A stretch of DNA of 64,000 nucleotides from Symmetrospora coprosmae (GCA_008802785.1 VUYT01000043.1:44364-108363); one strand, 5' to 3'; positions 9,758 through 22,827 are shown, numbered from the stretch's first letter. Numbers and translations are program-made. Notes: generated by a model not told the origin, from the sequence alone.

Positions 9758-12700
9758 CTAGCTGTCTGCCGCCCCAGTCGAAGCGAGCGCAGCGTAGCTT
9801 GGCTCCATACCCCGCTTGGCAGCTTTCGGTGAGCGCGTTGGACTTCCGCCTGCGTCTCGAATCTTGAGGCCTCCGGAGCCAGAGCCTGGACTGGACATGT
9901 CGCTCTTCCGGGCGGGCGTCGTTTTCTGCATCACCGGCGAGCTCTTCTGCTTTGGGCTCCGGGGACTCCCTGCTACAGGTTTGGGCGCCTGCGAGGTCGG
10001 ATGCGGGCTCGGCGTCGGCGTCCCTGCGTCCCTGCGCTCCGAATCTGGATCTGGCGTGGGCGCTTGCACGTCCAGCGTGGGCAGAGGCGGGAAAGTCGCG
10101 CTGTCCGGGCGGACGATCTCGGTTGGGCTTGACGTGCCAGACACAGACGTGGTGCTCGGCACGCTGGCGCTGGTGCTCGAATCCGTAGAGCCAGGCATAG
10201 CATTGCTGAGCTGCGGCGTGTACGCAGAATCATTCGTCGCGATTGACGAGGCAGTGCTTGCTGTGCGCGGCTTGGCCGTCCTGCCTGACGTCTGCTCTAC
10301 TTCCGCAGTGACAATGTTTCCGGCATTTCCAGCTGGCTGGCCTCGCTCCGAAGGTGTTGCGGACGCGATGGACGATGGTGCACCAGGTGGTTTGAAGTCC
10401 TTGCCTCCTTCCTTGAGGAGCGCAGCCAGCGCCTTCTCCCTCTCACGCTCGTCCTTGTTGACCGGTATCTTGCCAAAGAACGAGATGTCCTCAAGCTTGA
10501 GTGCCTTTTCGTCGCCTTCTGACCGCCGACGGTTGTGAGACGGCCGCCTCAGGTGCGCATTGCCTGCCCCACCAGCCAGCGGCGAGTTCTGCACGCTACG
10601 CTTGCCGGCAGGCGATGCTGGTATGTCGGCCAGCTGTGGCCGGAACTTGGACCCAGCCCGATGCGTACTGCTGGACAGCGAGAGCACCCGCGCCGGTGGA
10701 AGCTGCGGCAGGTCGTCCGGAACGGCGCTGTCAGTCGCAATGCCAACAGCCGCTGTCGCTGTCTGTCCGATCAAGCTTGGTGAGCCGGCAACAGCCGGGC
10801 TGTCCTCGCCTGGAATGCCGCCGTACAGGCCGAGCGAGCCAAGCTCGACCGGCTCCGAATCGTAGAAGGACGCATCGAAGTTGCCGAAGCGTATTGGCCC
10901 CTTAAGAGGTAGAATCTGCTCCGCGTCCGATGGATGCTCTGGTGTTTCCGTCCGCGCGCCCGCTTGTGGGGGACTGGTCACCTGCTGCTGCGGGGGCGAC
11001 TGGACGAGCAATGGAGGGTACGGGTACGGCTGCTGGAAGGGCTGTTGCTGCAGCAGGGGCTGTGCACCCAATGTCAACGGAGACGCGAAAGTAACCGGGC
11101 TCTGCAGTGTCGGAAGCTGCATCTCCGGCAGCCTGCTCGACGAGGGTTCCGAAGGCGCTTGGGACGCCGTACTGACACTGGCACTCCTTCCCTGAGCGTG
11201 CCGAGGGGCTTGCGAAAATTGCGATTGATGCTGATGGTGTTGCTGTTGCAGTGCTGCCTGCTGCTGCTGGTATATTTGGAATGCTACAATCTGCTGCTGC
11301 TGGCTCTGCATCGAGGGAGAAAGGGGCATCTGCGGGTGCTGCTGCCGCTGCTGCTGCTGCTGCTGCTGATGTTGCATCTGCAGATGGAGCTGCAGCGGAG
11401 AGGGCAGACCGTTCCCCTGCTGTTGATGTTGTTGTTGTTGCTGCTGCTGCTGCGCGTGTGCCTGCTGCGCGAGATAGAGCTGCGCTTGCTGCACAGTCAG
11501 GGGCATGCTAGGCAGACCATTGGCGAAACCGGGCATGGAGAACGGAGCCACGGGCGAGTAGACGCCGTCCTGATTTGTTGGGTGCTGCTGTTGCTGCTGG
11601 TACGTTTGTGGCTGACCTCGTTGCGCGCGGGCGCGAGGACCGGTGAAACTTGCACTACCGCCCGAGCTGGCACCGAGATGTGAGCTCGAGCGCGCGTAGC
11701 TGGACGTCGAAGAGCTTCTCTGATCTCGACCATGCCTGTCCGGCGGACCTGACCGTCCAGCAAAGTTAGGCAAACTGGTGCTGTTGCCAACCGGACTCGT
11801 TGGCGCCGTCAGCGAGCCGCCCGGCTCGTTCGCACCCGCTTCCGATATGGATGAGCTGCCGCGATACGACTGGCGCAGATCTCTGTCCTCTGAGCCGTCC
11901 CAGGAGCTGCGCCGGTCTAGCAATTGTGGACGGCTGCCTGGGCTCGTCGATGATGAAGGCGAGTAGCCAGACCCGGCGTTCGTAGAGCGCGAGAGGCCTC
12001 CACCGTGGTGCTGAGCTGACGGATGCAGGAATTGGGCAGAGTTGGGCATTGTTGGACTCGCCTGACCGTGGTGCTGGCCCGGTTGCGGCTGGTAGCCGCC
12101 TTGTTGAGACTGTCGAAAGTTGTTCCGGTACGAGTGTTCCTGATACCGCCTGGGTGGCTGCTGCTGCTGGTGTTGACGATTGCCATTGTTCCGTAGCTGC
12201 GTGGCTGCCAAAAGGGCAGGGAGTGTAGATGCCAGAATCTGCTGTTGCGTCTGCTGGTGTGTCTGCTGCTGTTGCTGCTGCAGATTGGCCTGCGATAGCT
12301 TCTGACTTGCTTGCGTGTATCGTGCCATCGCTTCCGCATTCTGGCCGTTGAGGCTGGGATCCTCCGGCGATGCGGACAGGGATGCCGGCGCGGTAGCCAT
12401 GAGACCGGGCACTGAATGAGACGCCGGTGCTAAGTGCACCTGATGCGAGTAGACGGACTGTGGTGCGCCACCACCAGGTCCAGAGGGGTTGTGCGGAACA
12501 CCATTCGCCAGCGCCCAAGCACGAAAGTCCTTATCGGTGGCCAGGACGTGCGGCTGGAGGCGGGGCGAGGGAGCAGAGCGCCGCCGGTTCGTAGCTGGTG
12601 GCGGTGCCTGGATGAGGTAGTCCTCCCTGTCCTCTATCAAGTCCGCAATGACAGCGTTGACGTCTGATCTAGGCCCACTCCGCAATATGCTGGAAGCTCG

Positions 12701-15208
12701 GGAGATCTCGCCGCGTATCTGTGCGGGCAGGAGATCGTCAGCAAAACCGATATCGGTACACAGCAGCAGTATAATGAGCACGCACTGTGAAGAGTCCATC
12801 GATTGTCACCGTTCTCGCGACGTTGTAGTCGGTCTGGAAGGGGTCCTGATAGATAGTGATCCCGCTCAGCTCAGACCTCTCGACTCATCGGAACTAGGAC
12901 ACGCTTCTAACCCACTTCAATGCACAGCCGGTTGAGGTTCCTCGGCGCGTTGATATACTCCTCCATGGCTTCGTCTTGCTGCCATCCCTTGGAGCTCTTC
13001 GAGACGATACCACCCTCGGATCTGATCGATACAACCTCAAAGCTGAACTTGAACTCTTTCAGGTAATACTGGAAGAAGCCGAGAAGAAGCTCGCCGATGC
13101 TATCGCGGTTGTTCGATTGCCAGTACCGTGGAAGGAGCTCAAGGTCGTCAAAGAAGTAGATGTCGCGGCTGTGGAAAGTCACGTCTTAGTCTCGCCACGC
13201 AATACTGCCAAGTACGTCCCTGAGATCACACTCACCCTTCGAATTCGGCTTTGTCCATCTGCATCGCCTTTGGCGGGTGTAACCGCTGCAGGTTTGGCAG
13301 CACTGGCGGGTTCTTGACGTTGGTGAGGTAATGGATGGCCAAGAGAACGTAGCCATACGATGACAGAGTCCCGAGATACGGGTTGTTGATCTTTCTCCGT
13401 TTGCACCAGACTTTGACTAAGGGTCGAGGAAGCAGGCGCGAGAAAGCAAGGCCAAGCCGTCAGTCCAGGTCTACGGCAGCCAATCGGGCGCCCTCGAATG
13501 ATACCCACGGAAGAGTACGAGACTCCGCAGCCTCGGGTCGGCCATTGCGTACGTGAGGAGCAGACGTGTATTTTCGAGCGCTAAGCGGTTCTCAAACCCA
13601 ATATCGCACGCGATCCCTTCCGGACATTGGTCGCTGGGCGGGATGTTGAGCTTGATGATTGGTATCCGCGCCCGCGGCAGCATCTTGATCTGGAAGGACG
13701 GCGCTTCAGTCTCGATGAGCCGACCGAGCGTCTCGACGAGCTCGGCAGCTGGCCGTATTTCTGCCCCAGGCGGTGAGAGATAGCACAAGTCCATGTCTGT
13801 ATAGGATAGAATGAGAAACTTGCGGTTCAGCGCCATGCGCGCATAAGAACAATGTTCCGTAGGGAGACCGGAGAGTGGGCAAAAGGCAGGCTATGCTGAC
13901 GGTTGCATCCGAGACGCGCGAAGAGGAAGACTAACCGCTGTTCTTCAGGGCCATGCCGTTTGCCTGGCTGCCAAACGGCAGCAGCTTAGCGCCCGGGTTG
14001 ATGCGCTGGGCCAGGTCTTCGAGGAATTTGCGCGCATTCTCCTTGACGTGGTACTCGTCGGGGGTGGGCAAGATGCTCGGTATGAATGTGTGCGAGAGTA
14101 CGTTTGACAGCTCGCGGGTGAATGTCTCGGATGGGCGCGAGAGGCGAATGGAAGGGTGGGTCTGCCCGGCTCCAGACGGCGAGGCTGTGGCGTTGGACGT
14201 CGCGCTCGAAGGGGACGGTGAGCTCGGATACCGCTGCGGGTACTGCTGCCCGGCGCTGCCGTACGACGAAGTCGTGCTCGGCTGCAGAGCTGGTCCAGCC
14301 CCAGAGACAGACGAGGATGAAGAAGAGGAGGAGATCGCCTGGTCCGCTGACGGGCCGCTGCCATTGTGCGCGTGCTGCTGCTGGGCAAACGGATGTGAAG
14401 CGTGGTGCGACTGCAGGTAGTGCGAGTTCTGATGGTGCGGCTGTGGTTGCCACTGCCTGTGCGCCTGTCCCTGCGTCTGTGACTGCGCTAGAGCATGTCG
14501 CGGCTGTGACGATGGGCCCTGGTGACCGTGGTACGGCGGTGGTTGCTGATGCGGGACTGCGAACCCAAGCGCCGAAGCAGCAGCAGCAGCACCTGCAGCA
14601 GCAGCTTCCTCTGGCACTGAGCTTGACAAGGCGTGTGAGCCTGCTCCTGCGCCTGTATCTGCTCCAGCAATCACAGCGGCAGCTCCAGCAGCGCGCGCGG
14701 AAGGCTCGGACAGGCCATGACGGTGGGTACCCGATTGTTCCGGGAACGTCAAGCTCGGAGCTTGGTGATGCTGCAACGAGGACGAGGCAGAGGCGGACGA
14801 GCTGCCATTGCTGCTGGATGATGCGCTGGGCTGCAGCATTGCAGACGACGCAGGAGCTGTCGCAGATGGTTGCTGCTGCTGCTGCTGCTTGCTGCCCTTG
14901 CGTCGCATGTTCGTCGTCGACGAGGACGAGCCCGCACCTGCACCCGCCGAATTCGGCCCTTCAGGATGAGCTGAGCGCGTATCTGCACGACTCTGCTGTC
15001 CATCTGCGATACCATTGGCGCCTTCGAGGGCCTGGCTCGAGCTTCCTCTGCCCTGTGCTGGGGGTTCTTCCCTCGCCTTGCCCTTCGCGGCGGTTGGACT
15101 CGTCGCTCCCCCTCCTCCTCCTCGCTTCACCCCGTTACCGTCCTCTCCCCGAGTCTGGCTGTGGCTCTTGCGCGGCCCTGACGCCGCTGCTCTAGAGTAG
15201 TGCTCCAT
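9758..15208 (-). CDS. Cid1/TUT-type non-canonical poly(A)/uridylyl polymerase with giant Gln-rich tail
   Basis: Exons 13936-15208, 13509-13796, 13236-13416, 12916-13168, 12786-12845 and 9758-12718; 1671 aa with all phases consistent. Residues 1-370 are low complexity (Ser, Gly, Ala, Gln). The catalytic core follows: LLPFGSQANGMALKNSDMDL with the metal-binding D425 and D427, a third acidic residue in IACDIGFENRL, KVWCKRRKINNPYLGTLSSY, and the PAP-associated domain ending NRLCIEDPFQTDYNVARTV near residues 658-680. The last exon (about 985 aa) is Gln/Ser/Pro-rich. Such enzymes add untemplated U or A tails to cytoplasmic RNA; which nucleotide is used cannot be told here. PAN3 lies 279 bp upstream in the same orientation. 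ATG at 15208 is the first good start. Confidence 0.9.
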
Positions 15209-15487
15209 ACTAATCTGTATGTGAGCGTGTGTGATGGTGGCGGGGAAAGGGACCTCGAGAGGCGCACGCGCTGGATACCCGTACCGTAGCCACGAGCGCA
15301 AAGGATAGACCTGAAGACGCAGCCCCGGTCGGATTGGACTGGATTTGCAGTGTAAAAGGCTAGTAGTAGCTGATTTGTGTGTAGTTTGGTTGTTATGTAA
15401 CTCTTTTTGGGCTTTTCTATATTTTGTGGCTGCTCTCGCTGCTCGCTGCCCATCTTCCCCCCAATCCGCCATTCCGTCAACGCACAA

Positions 15488-18400
15488 TCACCGCGCCAGC
15501 TCTCTAAAGCTGTTCTCGAGGCAGTTCTTGACCTCGCGATAGCTGACAATCAAGCAGCTCTGCTCGTCCCGGCTCACGAGCGCAATCTGCTCGTCGACAC
15601 CCGCGTCGAGCTTGTTCAGGCACGTCAGGACGTGCGAGAGGTCAATCACGGGGCGACCATGCTCGCTGATCTGGTGAAAGAGATAGTCGCGGAAGAGCTT
15701 GATGATGTACCGGTCCCCCGTCTCGGCCCACCGCGGATCGTGGTCGTATCTGAGGCACGGGACGGGTGATATCAGCCGCTGACCCGACTGCGCACCACGC
15801 ATCGGGGACAGGACGCACTCTGGCCGCTCGTTGATGAAGCCAAACTTGGCAAGCAGGCGAACAAGTCTTGCGTTCTCGAGCTCGCGCTGGAGCTCGTTCT
15901 CGAGGAGGTCCGCTTGGCTGAAGGGCACCCAAAGCAGACAAAAACGCCGCATCAGTCCAGCTCCTTGTTCACGCAGCAAGAGGTATGCACCCACTCAAAG
16001 CCTCCCGCCAGCTCGTCCGCCATGCGGCCTGCAATCAGTCCCAAGAATTCGTCGATGCTCTTGCGCCCTGCGCTCGGCTTGCTGAGGAGATACAGGATGG
16101 CATTGCTGAGCTCTTGGCTGTAGTTGCTCCGCCGTGTCATCTGGTCCATGCTCTGGGGGATGCTGTGGATTGCCGTGAGCGAATGCGTGGCCAGACTCAA
16201 GAAGAGCTTGCCCAGGGACAGGAGATCTTCCTGCTGGTGCTGCGGGAGATGCTGCTTGCTGACGTCCGGCGAGATGACGTCGAAGATGGAAATGCAGTTG
16301 ATGCGGACTCTGCAGAATGGCGGTACGAGGGGTGTTGGAGAGCCGATAGTCAGTCATCCCACGTTTGGGATGCGCGTATGTGCGGACGAGATCTCGTACC
16401 GGTTCTGGCCAGTGAGGAGAATCTTGCTCGGATCCAGACACCGCACAGCAAGGCCAGAGGAATGAACGGCCTTTACGGCGCTTGCGATCTACGTTCCGCC
16501 GGCAGAGGTTGTCAAACTGTGGCCTATGCGATTCGCGGACTGTGCGAAGCTGCTCGTTGATGAACCCACCTGCACCATGTAGGACCACAAGACCCGCTCT
16601 GGGATAGGCGGAGGCGGGGCCGAGCCCCTCGTCGGGTTGGTCAAGTGGACCTCGAGCAGCGTAGATGATAGCGGATGGTAGTCGTACACAAACACAAGAG
16701 CTGCGTGTGTGCGCGCGCAGAAGGCCGTCCCAGCGAACGTCAGCATTGGGCCACGGCAGACGCGGAAGGCCGGGACTGGTCGATGGCAACATACAGCTGT
16801 CGCCAAACGCGCGCGAGGTGAATGCCTCTTTGACGGCAACGATGTTTGGGTGATGGAGCCTGCTCCACTTCTCGACCGTCTGTATGGCGTGCTCGCTCGC
16901 AAGCCTGAACCCTTCTACGCGGCGGACGACGACGAGCTTTGCGCTCTCCTCGTCGCTCGCGCGGTACGTCCAGTGGCGGTACCCGTAGATGGACGCCGAG
17001 AGGCTGCCGCCCACGACGCGGCCGAGGCTGTCGACGCGGACCTGCTCGGGGGGATACTTCTTGTCGAGCGGGATAAAGCCCCAGTACCGGCCGAGCGGCC
17101 GCTCCTCGCGCGGCACGTCCGGCTGGTCCCATGCGAGCCGCTGCATTGGGACCGCAGTGGCCTGCACGGACTGCCGCAGGAGCAAGTCCTGCCGCAGCGT
17201 GGGTGACATGAAGAAGTGCTGCAGCACGGCTGCCTGCGATGGCGCGAGCGAGACGTGCGGCAGCGGCGGCTGGTACAGGTGGTACTGCAAGGGCTGGTGC
17301 AGCAGTGCGCGCCCCGTCATGGCGTCCAGAGACATGCCCATCCCCATGGCCAGGCCACCTGCCCCGCCCAGCCCGCTGGCGCCTCCTGCCATGCCTGAGA
17401 GACCATAGGCGTGATAGGCACCGTCAATCGAGTAGTACCCACCGGCCGCTGCTCCCGAACCCGCAATCTGCCCGCTGTTTGAACCATCATCGTGCGCGTA
17501 GTCGTACTCGTGCAAGTCGGACTGATGCTGCGACTGCTGGAAATCGTCCAACGGCAGCTGGGAGGAATGGGACGATGGCGTGGCGTACGGGTTCAGGTCG
17601 TCGAAGAACTGAGGAATGGGCAGGGTATCAGACTGGTCCTGATGGACGTGACTTGCACCCCTTTGCAGACGACCCACCTCGAAGCTCTCTCCGTATTCCT
17701 CGCCATTGGCCTGTAGGTGTTCGCCATCATGGTATTGTTGATTTGGCGAGGTAGTGCCAGCGTTGCTGGAGACGCGCAAGAGATGTGATGCTCAGTAGAG
17801 CGAAAGAATGGACGGTCCAGCTCCCGGCCAGAGTATCTGGCACGTCCGTCTCACCTAGTCGAGCCGGATGGAGCTGTCGTGGTGAGGATTGGGGTAGCCA
17901 CCCTGCCCGCGACGTTGCCTCCCGGTGTGAAGGACGAGCTTGTAGCGCTCAATCCTCCCGAGCTGGCACTCGCAGTCGCAGTCGCAGTCGCAGACGCGCT
18001 CGTGCCGGCGCCCAGGGTCGAGGGTGTTGCACTGCCGTTCCCGCTCCCGCGCGGGACAAAGCTGGGAACAAAGCTCTTTGCAGAAGCTGCGAGGGCGGCT
18101 AGAGAGGTGCTCGCTGTTGATCCGCCCGGCGTTGGTGGAGCTGGGGCTGGGGCTGGGGTTGATGGTCGCGAGTGGGTCGGGGTCGCGTTGGCGGAGGACG
18201 TGGTGGTCGCGGTGCCGGTGGATGAGGCCAGGGCTTTGCGCTGTTGGATGGAGTGAAGTGCCAGATACGCGGGGGTAGATGAAGACGTCAGCATCTGCCC
18301 CATCCGCTGCAGCGTGCCACTTGGCCAGCTCGCTTCCCCCTTCCCCCTCGCTCCGAGCAACAGCTAGCTCCCTCCCTTTCCTCACCTGCGCGGCCTCGAT

Positions 18401-18801
18401 GTCATGCGAGTAGGCGCATCCTTTTCCTTCGAACTTGCAGTGGCCGTAGATTGCAATGTTCTTGCACAGCTTCTGCGTGGGTATAATGACGGGGTGCTGG
18501 TGCTGCTCTCCCGCAGGCGTTGATGTTGATGTTGATGATGATGATGGCCAGGGCGGAGACGTCGATGATGATGCGGTCGCAGGGAGCTCGGCTGCGACGG
18601 GCGGCAGGCACGCAACAAGAGCGACAGAGCAGGTCAGCCAAGCAGGAGCAGGTGACTGCGATATGATCTGCTATTCTATTCTATGCTATGCGGCTGTATG
18701 CACGCCGACGTACCACTCCTCTTTATCGGACTCGAGACTGCGCTGCTTGGAGCCGAGGGGCGGACGATTGGGATGGCTGCAGAGTGCCTGGCAGCGGCCA
18801 T
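15488..18801 (-). CDS. PAN3: PAN2-PAN3 deadenylase regulatory subunit
   Basis: Nine exons: 18714-18801, 18386-18591, 17855-18306, 16795-17765, 16570-16700, 16400-16488, 15995-16309, 15819-15917 and 15488-15749; 870 aa. N-terminal CCCH finger [18 protein letters not shown] followed by AYSH; a PAM2-like [16 protein letters not shown] near residues 166-181, which in this family binds poly(A)-binding protein; then the pseudokinase ([20 protein letters not shown]) and the C-terminal domain ([40 protein letters not shown]-like [13 protein letters not shown]). PAN3 recruits the PAN2 nuclease to poly(A) tails. Exon 1 ([15 protein letters not shown]) was chosen because its GTACGT donor and the next pyrimidine-rich acceptor restore the zinc-finger frame; that 5' end is the least certain part. 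Confidence 0.95.
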
Positions 18802-19042
18802 GATGTTATATGATGGTGGTGGAGGGTATCCTGTGCTCAGGCATCTGTGTGGTATTGGACAGTGCTGTCGCTGTGCTGTGCTGTCCCGTGTCGGTGAAAA
18901 GAGCTGAGGGAGGAGAGGGAGCAAGGGAGCCACCTCGGGGCAAGGCAAGGCACGGGGCCAGCAAGCAGAGGCGAAGGCACCGTGAACGCATCCATCCCTC
19001 CTTCACCCCATCATCCAACAACACCATCGCAATAGCACCACC

Positions 19043-20767
19043 ATGGACATTGACAGCAAACCATCCGCATCCGCATCCGCATCCACCTCGGCATCCACCT
19101 CAAAGGACCCGCACGAGTTCCTCACGACGCTCCTCTCGCAGACGCCCAGCGAGCTCCACCCGAGCATCGAGTCGTTCCAGCGCCTGAGCGAGCGCAAGCT
19201 CTGGCACCAGCTCACCGATGCTCTGATTGACTTCCTGCGCAACCAGAACAGCGCGCCTTTCCAGGTGCAGCTGTGGGATGGGTTCGTCGACGTCTTCAAG
19301 AAGCGGTTCGACCAGCTCAGGCTCGTAGAGATGGCAACCCTCGTCGCGCAGCAGTACGATGGTGGGTGCACGTCTCTGCGCGTGAATGGGACGAGCCAGA
19401 GTGTGCAATAGCGTCAGCAGCGGCAGCAGACGTGCGAGGCTATGGGAACGGGGAGGCCGGAGGTACAAGATCACCCACACAGACGCGCACTTGCGTCACC
19501 CGTGGCGAAGGGGGAACGAGGGCGGCAGGGACACGATCTGGCAGCACAGCGAGCTCGTGGACCGCCATCGCATCTGCAGTGTGCATACAGGTAGCGATCA
19601 GCCGCTTCGATGAAGGGGCTCGCTGGCCTCGCACAAGGTGCTGCCAGGCGTCAGGCACGCCAGGCACAGGCAATCTGACTGCCTACCCCTCTCAACGCCT
19701 CCCTGCCGCCTGACTGCTTCCATCCCGCACGGCCACGACGTGAAGGTCATTCCACTGACGCACACCTCCCTCTTCTCCTCTCTTCTGCGCCGCAAAACTC
19801 GGAGCAGACGGCCAGCAAGCACTCACCTTCCTCCGCTCGGTGCAGTCCTTCGTCGACACGCCGACGACGCCCGAGGCGCACCTGCTGGCGACGACCGAGT
19901 CTGCGCACTTTTCCCTGCTGCTGGGCGACATCCCCGCGGTGCAGAGCGCGCTGGCGGGCGCAGGGAAAGTGCTGGACCAGCTCGACAACGTCCCGGGAAT
20001 CGTGCACGCGTCCTTCTACCGCGTCAGCGGCGACCTGCACAAGAGCCGCGCAGAGTACAGCGAGTACTACAAGAACTCGCTCCTGTACCTCGCCTGCGTC
20101 CCGGACATTGCCACGGATCTCTCGCCAGAAGAGCGCACCGCCCGCGCCCACGACCTCGGCATTGCCGCACTCATGGGCGAGACCATCTACAACTTTGGCG
20201 AGCTCCTCATGCACCCCATCCTCGAGGACCTCCGGACAAGCAAAGAGTACCAGTGGCTCCACTCGCTCCTGTACGCCTTCAACTCGGGCAACCTGGGCAA
20301 GTTCGAGAGCCTGCTCCCGTACCTGCAGCAGGAGGTGCGTGAAAGGCGTTTGGCGTGCTGCTGGAGGACTGCAGTGGCTGACGCCCATGCGTACACTCCC
20401 ACAGCCCATCCTCTCGACCTCGCTCGAATTCCTCCGCCCCAAAATCTGCCTCATGTCGCTCATCCAGCTCGTCTTCACCTTGCCCTCCTCGGAGCGCGTG
20501 AGCATTCCCTTCTCGCAGATTGCAGGTGCGACGCAGCTGCCGGAGCAGGAGGTAGAGTACCTCGTCATGAAAGCGCTCGCGCTCGGCCTGGTGCGGGGCG
20601 ACATTGACGAGGTCCTCCAGCGCGCACGCATCCACTGGGTCCAGCCACGCGTCCTCGGCAAGGACGAGATTGGGGAGCTCAGGGACAGGCTCGCGGGCTG
20701 GGAGGAGAAGGTCAGGATCGTTGGCGAGAAGAGCATAAAGGGGAATGAGGTGTTGCTCGTGCAGTAG
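19043..20767 (+). CDS. RPN9: 26S proteasome lid subunit RPN9 (PSMD13)
   Basis: Exons 19043-19361, 19808-20334 and 20405-20767; 402 aa, close to the family's usual size. The N-terminal Ser/Ala/Thr tract is encoded by a hexamer-like repeat. Helical solenoid signatures follow, for example LWHQLTDALIDFLRNQ and RVSGDLHKSRAEYSEYYKNS; the C-terminal PCI domain contains RVSIPFSQIAGATQLP and EYLVMKALALGLVRGDIDEV. RPN9 is a structural component of the 19S lid. Intron 1 would be 446 nt, far longer than its neighbours, and its acceptor could be three bases earlier. A small exon hidden inside it is not excluded. The gene is convergent with F-box-like gene B. Confidence 0.93.
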
Positions 20768-21003
20768 CAGCCGACGAGGATCTCACGTTGTCATTTAGCG
20801 CTGGCACAACGATCTGCGAACCGACCAAAGCAACCACTTAATGCCTGTATCGGGGCCAAGACAACAACGAAAGCAAATGAATCACGAGATGCTCGACCTC
20901 AGCAGGCTGAGTGTCTTGCAACTTTCCCTAGCGCTGCTGCTCTCCCTGCCTCTTTGCATTTGGGGCCATAACGTCTCTGCTCGTGTCCGCAGTCCCCTGT
21001 CGC

Positions 21004-22827
21004 TCATGGTTCGTACCATGTGACAAGTAGAGAGATGTCCTGCTCTAGACATGCTTCCTCAAGCGCCCTGCGAAGACGGAACAACCGTCAGGTCCGCTGT
21101 GCCTCCGGTATTTGAGGTAAAACGGAGAACCGCGCGCTTACTCGTGTCCGATCTCCAGTGCCTGTGCGTATCGCAACCACTTCGCTTTCGCTCCGTCTGG
21201 TAGCTGCAGTCGCAGCACAGTGACTTGCGCTAGCTTCGGAAGCTCCTCATTTCGCAGGATGGCAGCTACTTCGGCTGCATATGCGTCCGGAAGCAGGCAT
21301 CGAGTGAGATCCAGCATCTCGAGCGCAGGAAATCTGCATGCTCGAGGCAATGACATGAAATTGTCACAAAAGCGTGCCGTGTAGGTGGTGCCGAGGCTGA
21401 CGCCCGGGATGAAGCGGTCGGCGCCTGCATGATCTAGGCTTAAAGTCGTCAACCGAGGGAATCTTGTGTCGGGACAATGAACATGGATGTTGCAGTGAAT
21501 GTCTGCCAGCTGAAGCATGTCCATGTTCAAGTCTGTGACGTGATCAGACAGATCACACAGAGCCTCGATTGGGAAGGCATCGTCCAGGTCCTTCCAACGG
21601 AGCGATAGCGAGAGAGTGACTGAATGGTTCCGAACGCGCTCGGATAGATTAGACAGTCGTTCTAGAGCTGAGTCCGAGACGTATCTCCCCGGCGTGATAA
21701 TGAGATGCTTCAGGCGCGGGTATGCGTCCGGAAGCGTCAGTGGGGGAGTAAGGCTGCTATCTTTGTACTCGATGGTCAGGTATCGAAGCCGTGGCGCCCC
21801 AATGATGTCAAAAAGTACATCAGAGCCATGGGTGCCGTGATTGTTGAAGTCGTCGTCGGAGCAAATAGTGAGGGAGAGGGTGACGAGGTGCGGAAGTGTG
21901 ACAGGCCGAGATTCTTCTGGAGAGGCGCCTAGTTCGCATTCGAGCTCCAGTTTGGTGAGTGTGGCGATCTGGTCACAGAAGACTGCTCTGAGGGACGGCC
22001 AGTCGCGTCCTTCATCTCGCGTCCAGAGCCAGTGGCGGATGGACAGGGAGCGCAGATCTTTCGGATGAACCAGAATGCCGGAATCCGCGAGGTCTAGCTC
22101 GCATGACGTTACTTTCCCCGCGGCGTCCACTATGCTTTGCATCGCCTCCGTGAAGCCCTGTTGCTCAGGTAAATCGTCTACGATGACCAGGCCGAGATGG
22201 GAAGTGCAACAACTACGCATTGCTGAAGCAAGGTGATGCAGGTAGGGGACGCAATGCTCGGAGATCCTGCTCCTGTTTGTCCGAACGGCCACGAGGCTCA
22301 GAGAGAGCTTGGAAGCCAGTCTGTCGGACTCTGCAAGGATGGTGGCAGTGTGGTTCCGTAGCTCGGTGAACGCTTCCTGCACCAGTGAGCTGTAGATCTC
22401 TGGCAAGTATAGCTGAAGCTCGATGGTGATGCTGATGGCTGCTGGGTTCGTCCTCTTCAGGAGCCCAAGGAGGAGGGACGTACGCTTCGCGAACGCTACC
22501 GAGTTGAAGCCGTCTAGGGCTAGTCCGACCTCAACGGACCTGTACGCCTGCAGCGTGGTCGACGACAGATCACTGTTCATGTCCTCGAGGTCTGTCTTGT
22601 TCTTGTCCAGATTCAGCACTCGGAATATGGACTTTCGCTGACAGCACGAGGTGAAGGACAATGCAACAATCACGCCTGTCCATGCGATGACTACAAAGGA
22701 GCGCAAGACTTACTGCGGCCGCGCGTGAGTAGTGATTGACCAGCGAAAAACTCTCCTTATCGACGAAGGCCAGCTCGTCAAGGATGCGCTCGAGCATCTC
22801 CGTCGGGAGATCCGTCAGGGTGATCAT
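21004..22827 (-). CDS. F-box-like protein B (dispersed family member)
   Basis: Exons 22714-22827, 21142-22637 and 21004-21067; 557 aa. Exon 1 again is exactly 38 codons: MITLTDLPTEMLERILDELA then FSLVNHYSRAAA, an F-box-like module. The central exon has leucine-rich stretches such as FPRLTTLSLDHAGADRF. The frame would stop at 21138-21140, but a GTAAGC donor at 21141 joins it to a mini-exon encoding ALEEACLEQDISLLVTWYEP, matching the last exons of genes A and C. Size, intron positions and phases match gene A (558 aa), so the two are paralogues although sequence has diverged widely. Probable substrate adaptor; target unknown. Confidence 0.72.

Noticed and set aside
14122-15195. 357-aa plus-strand frame
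   Set aside because: Antisense of the low-complexity N terminus of the Cid1/TUT-type gene; composition reflects CAG/CTG tracts.
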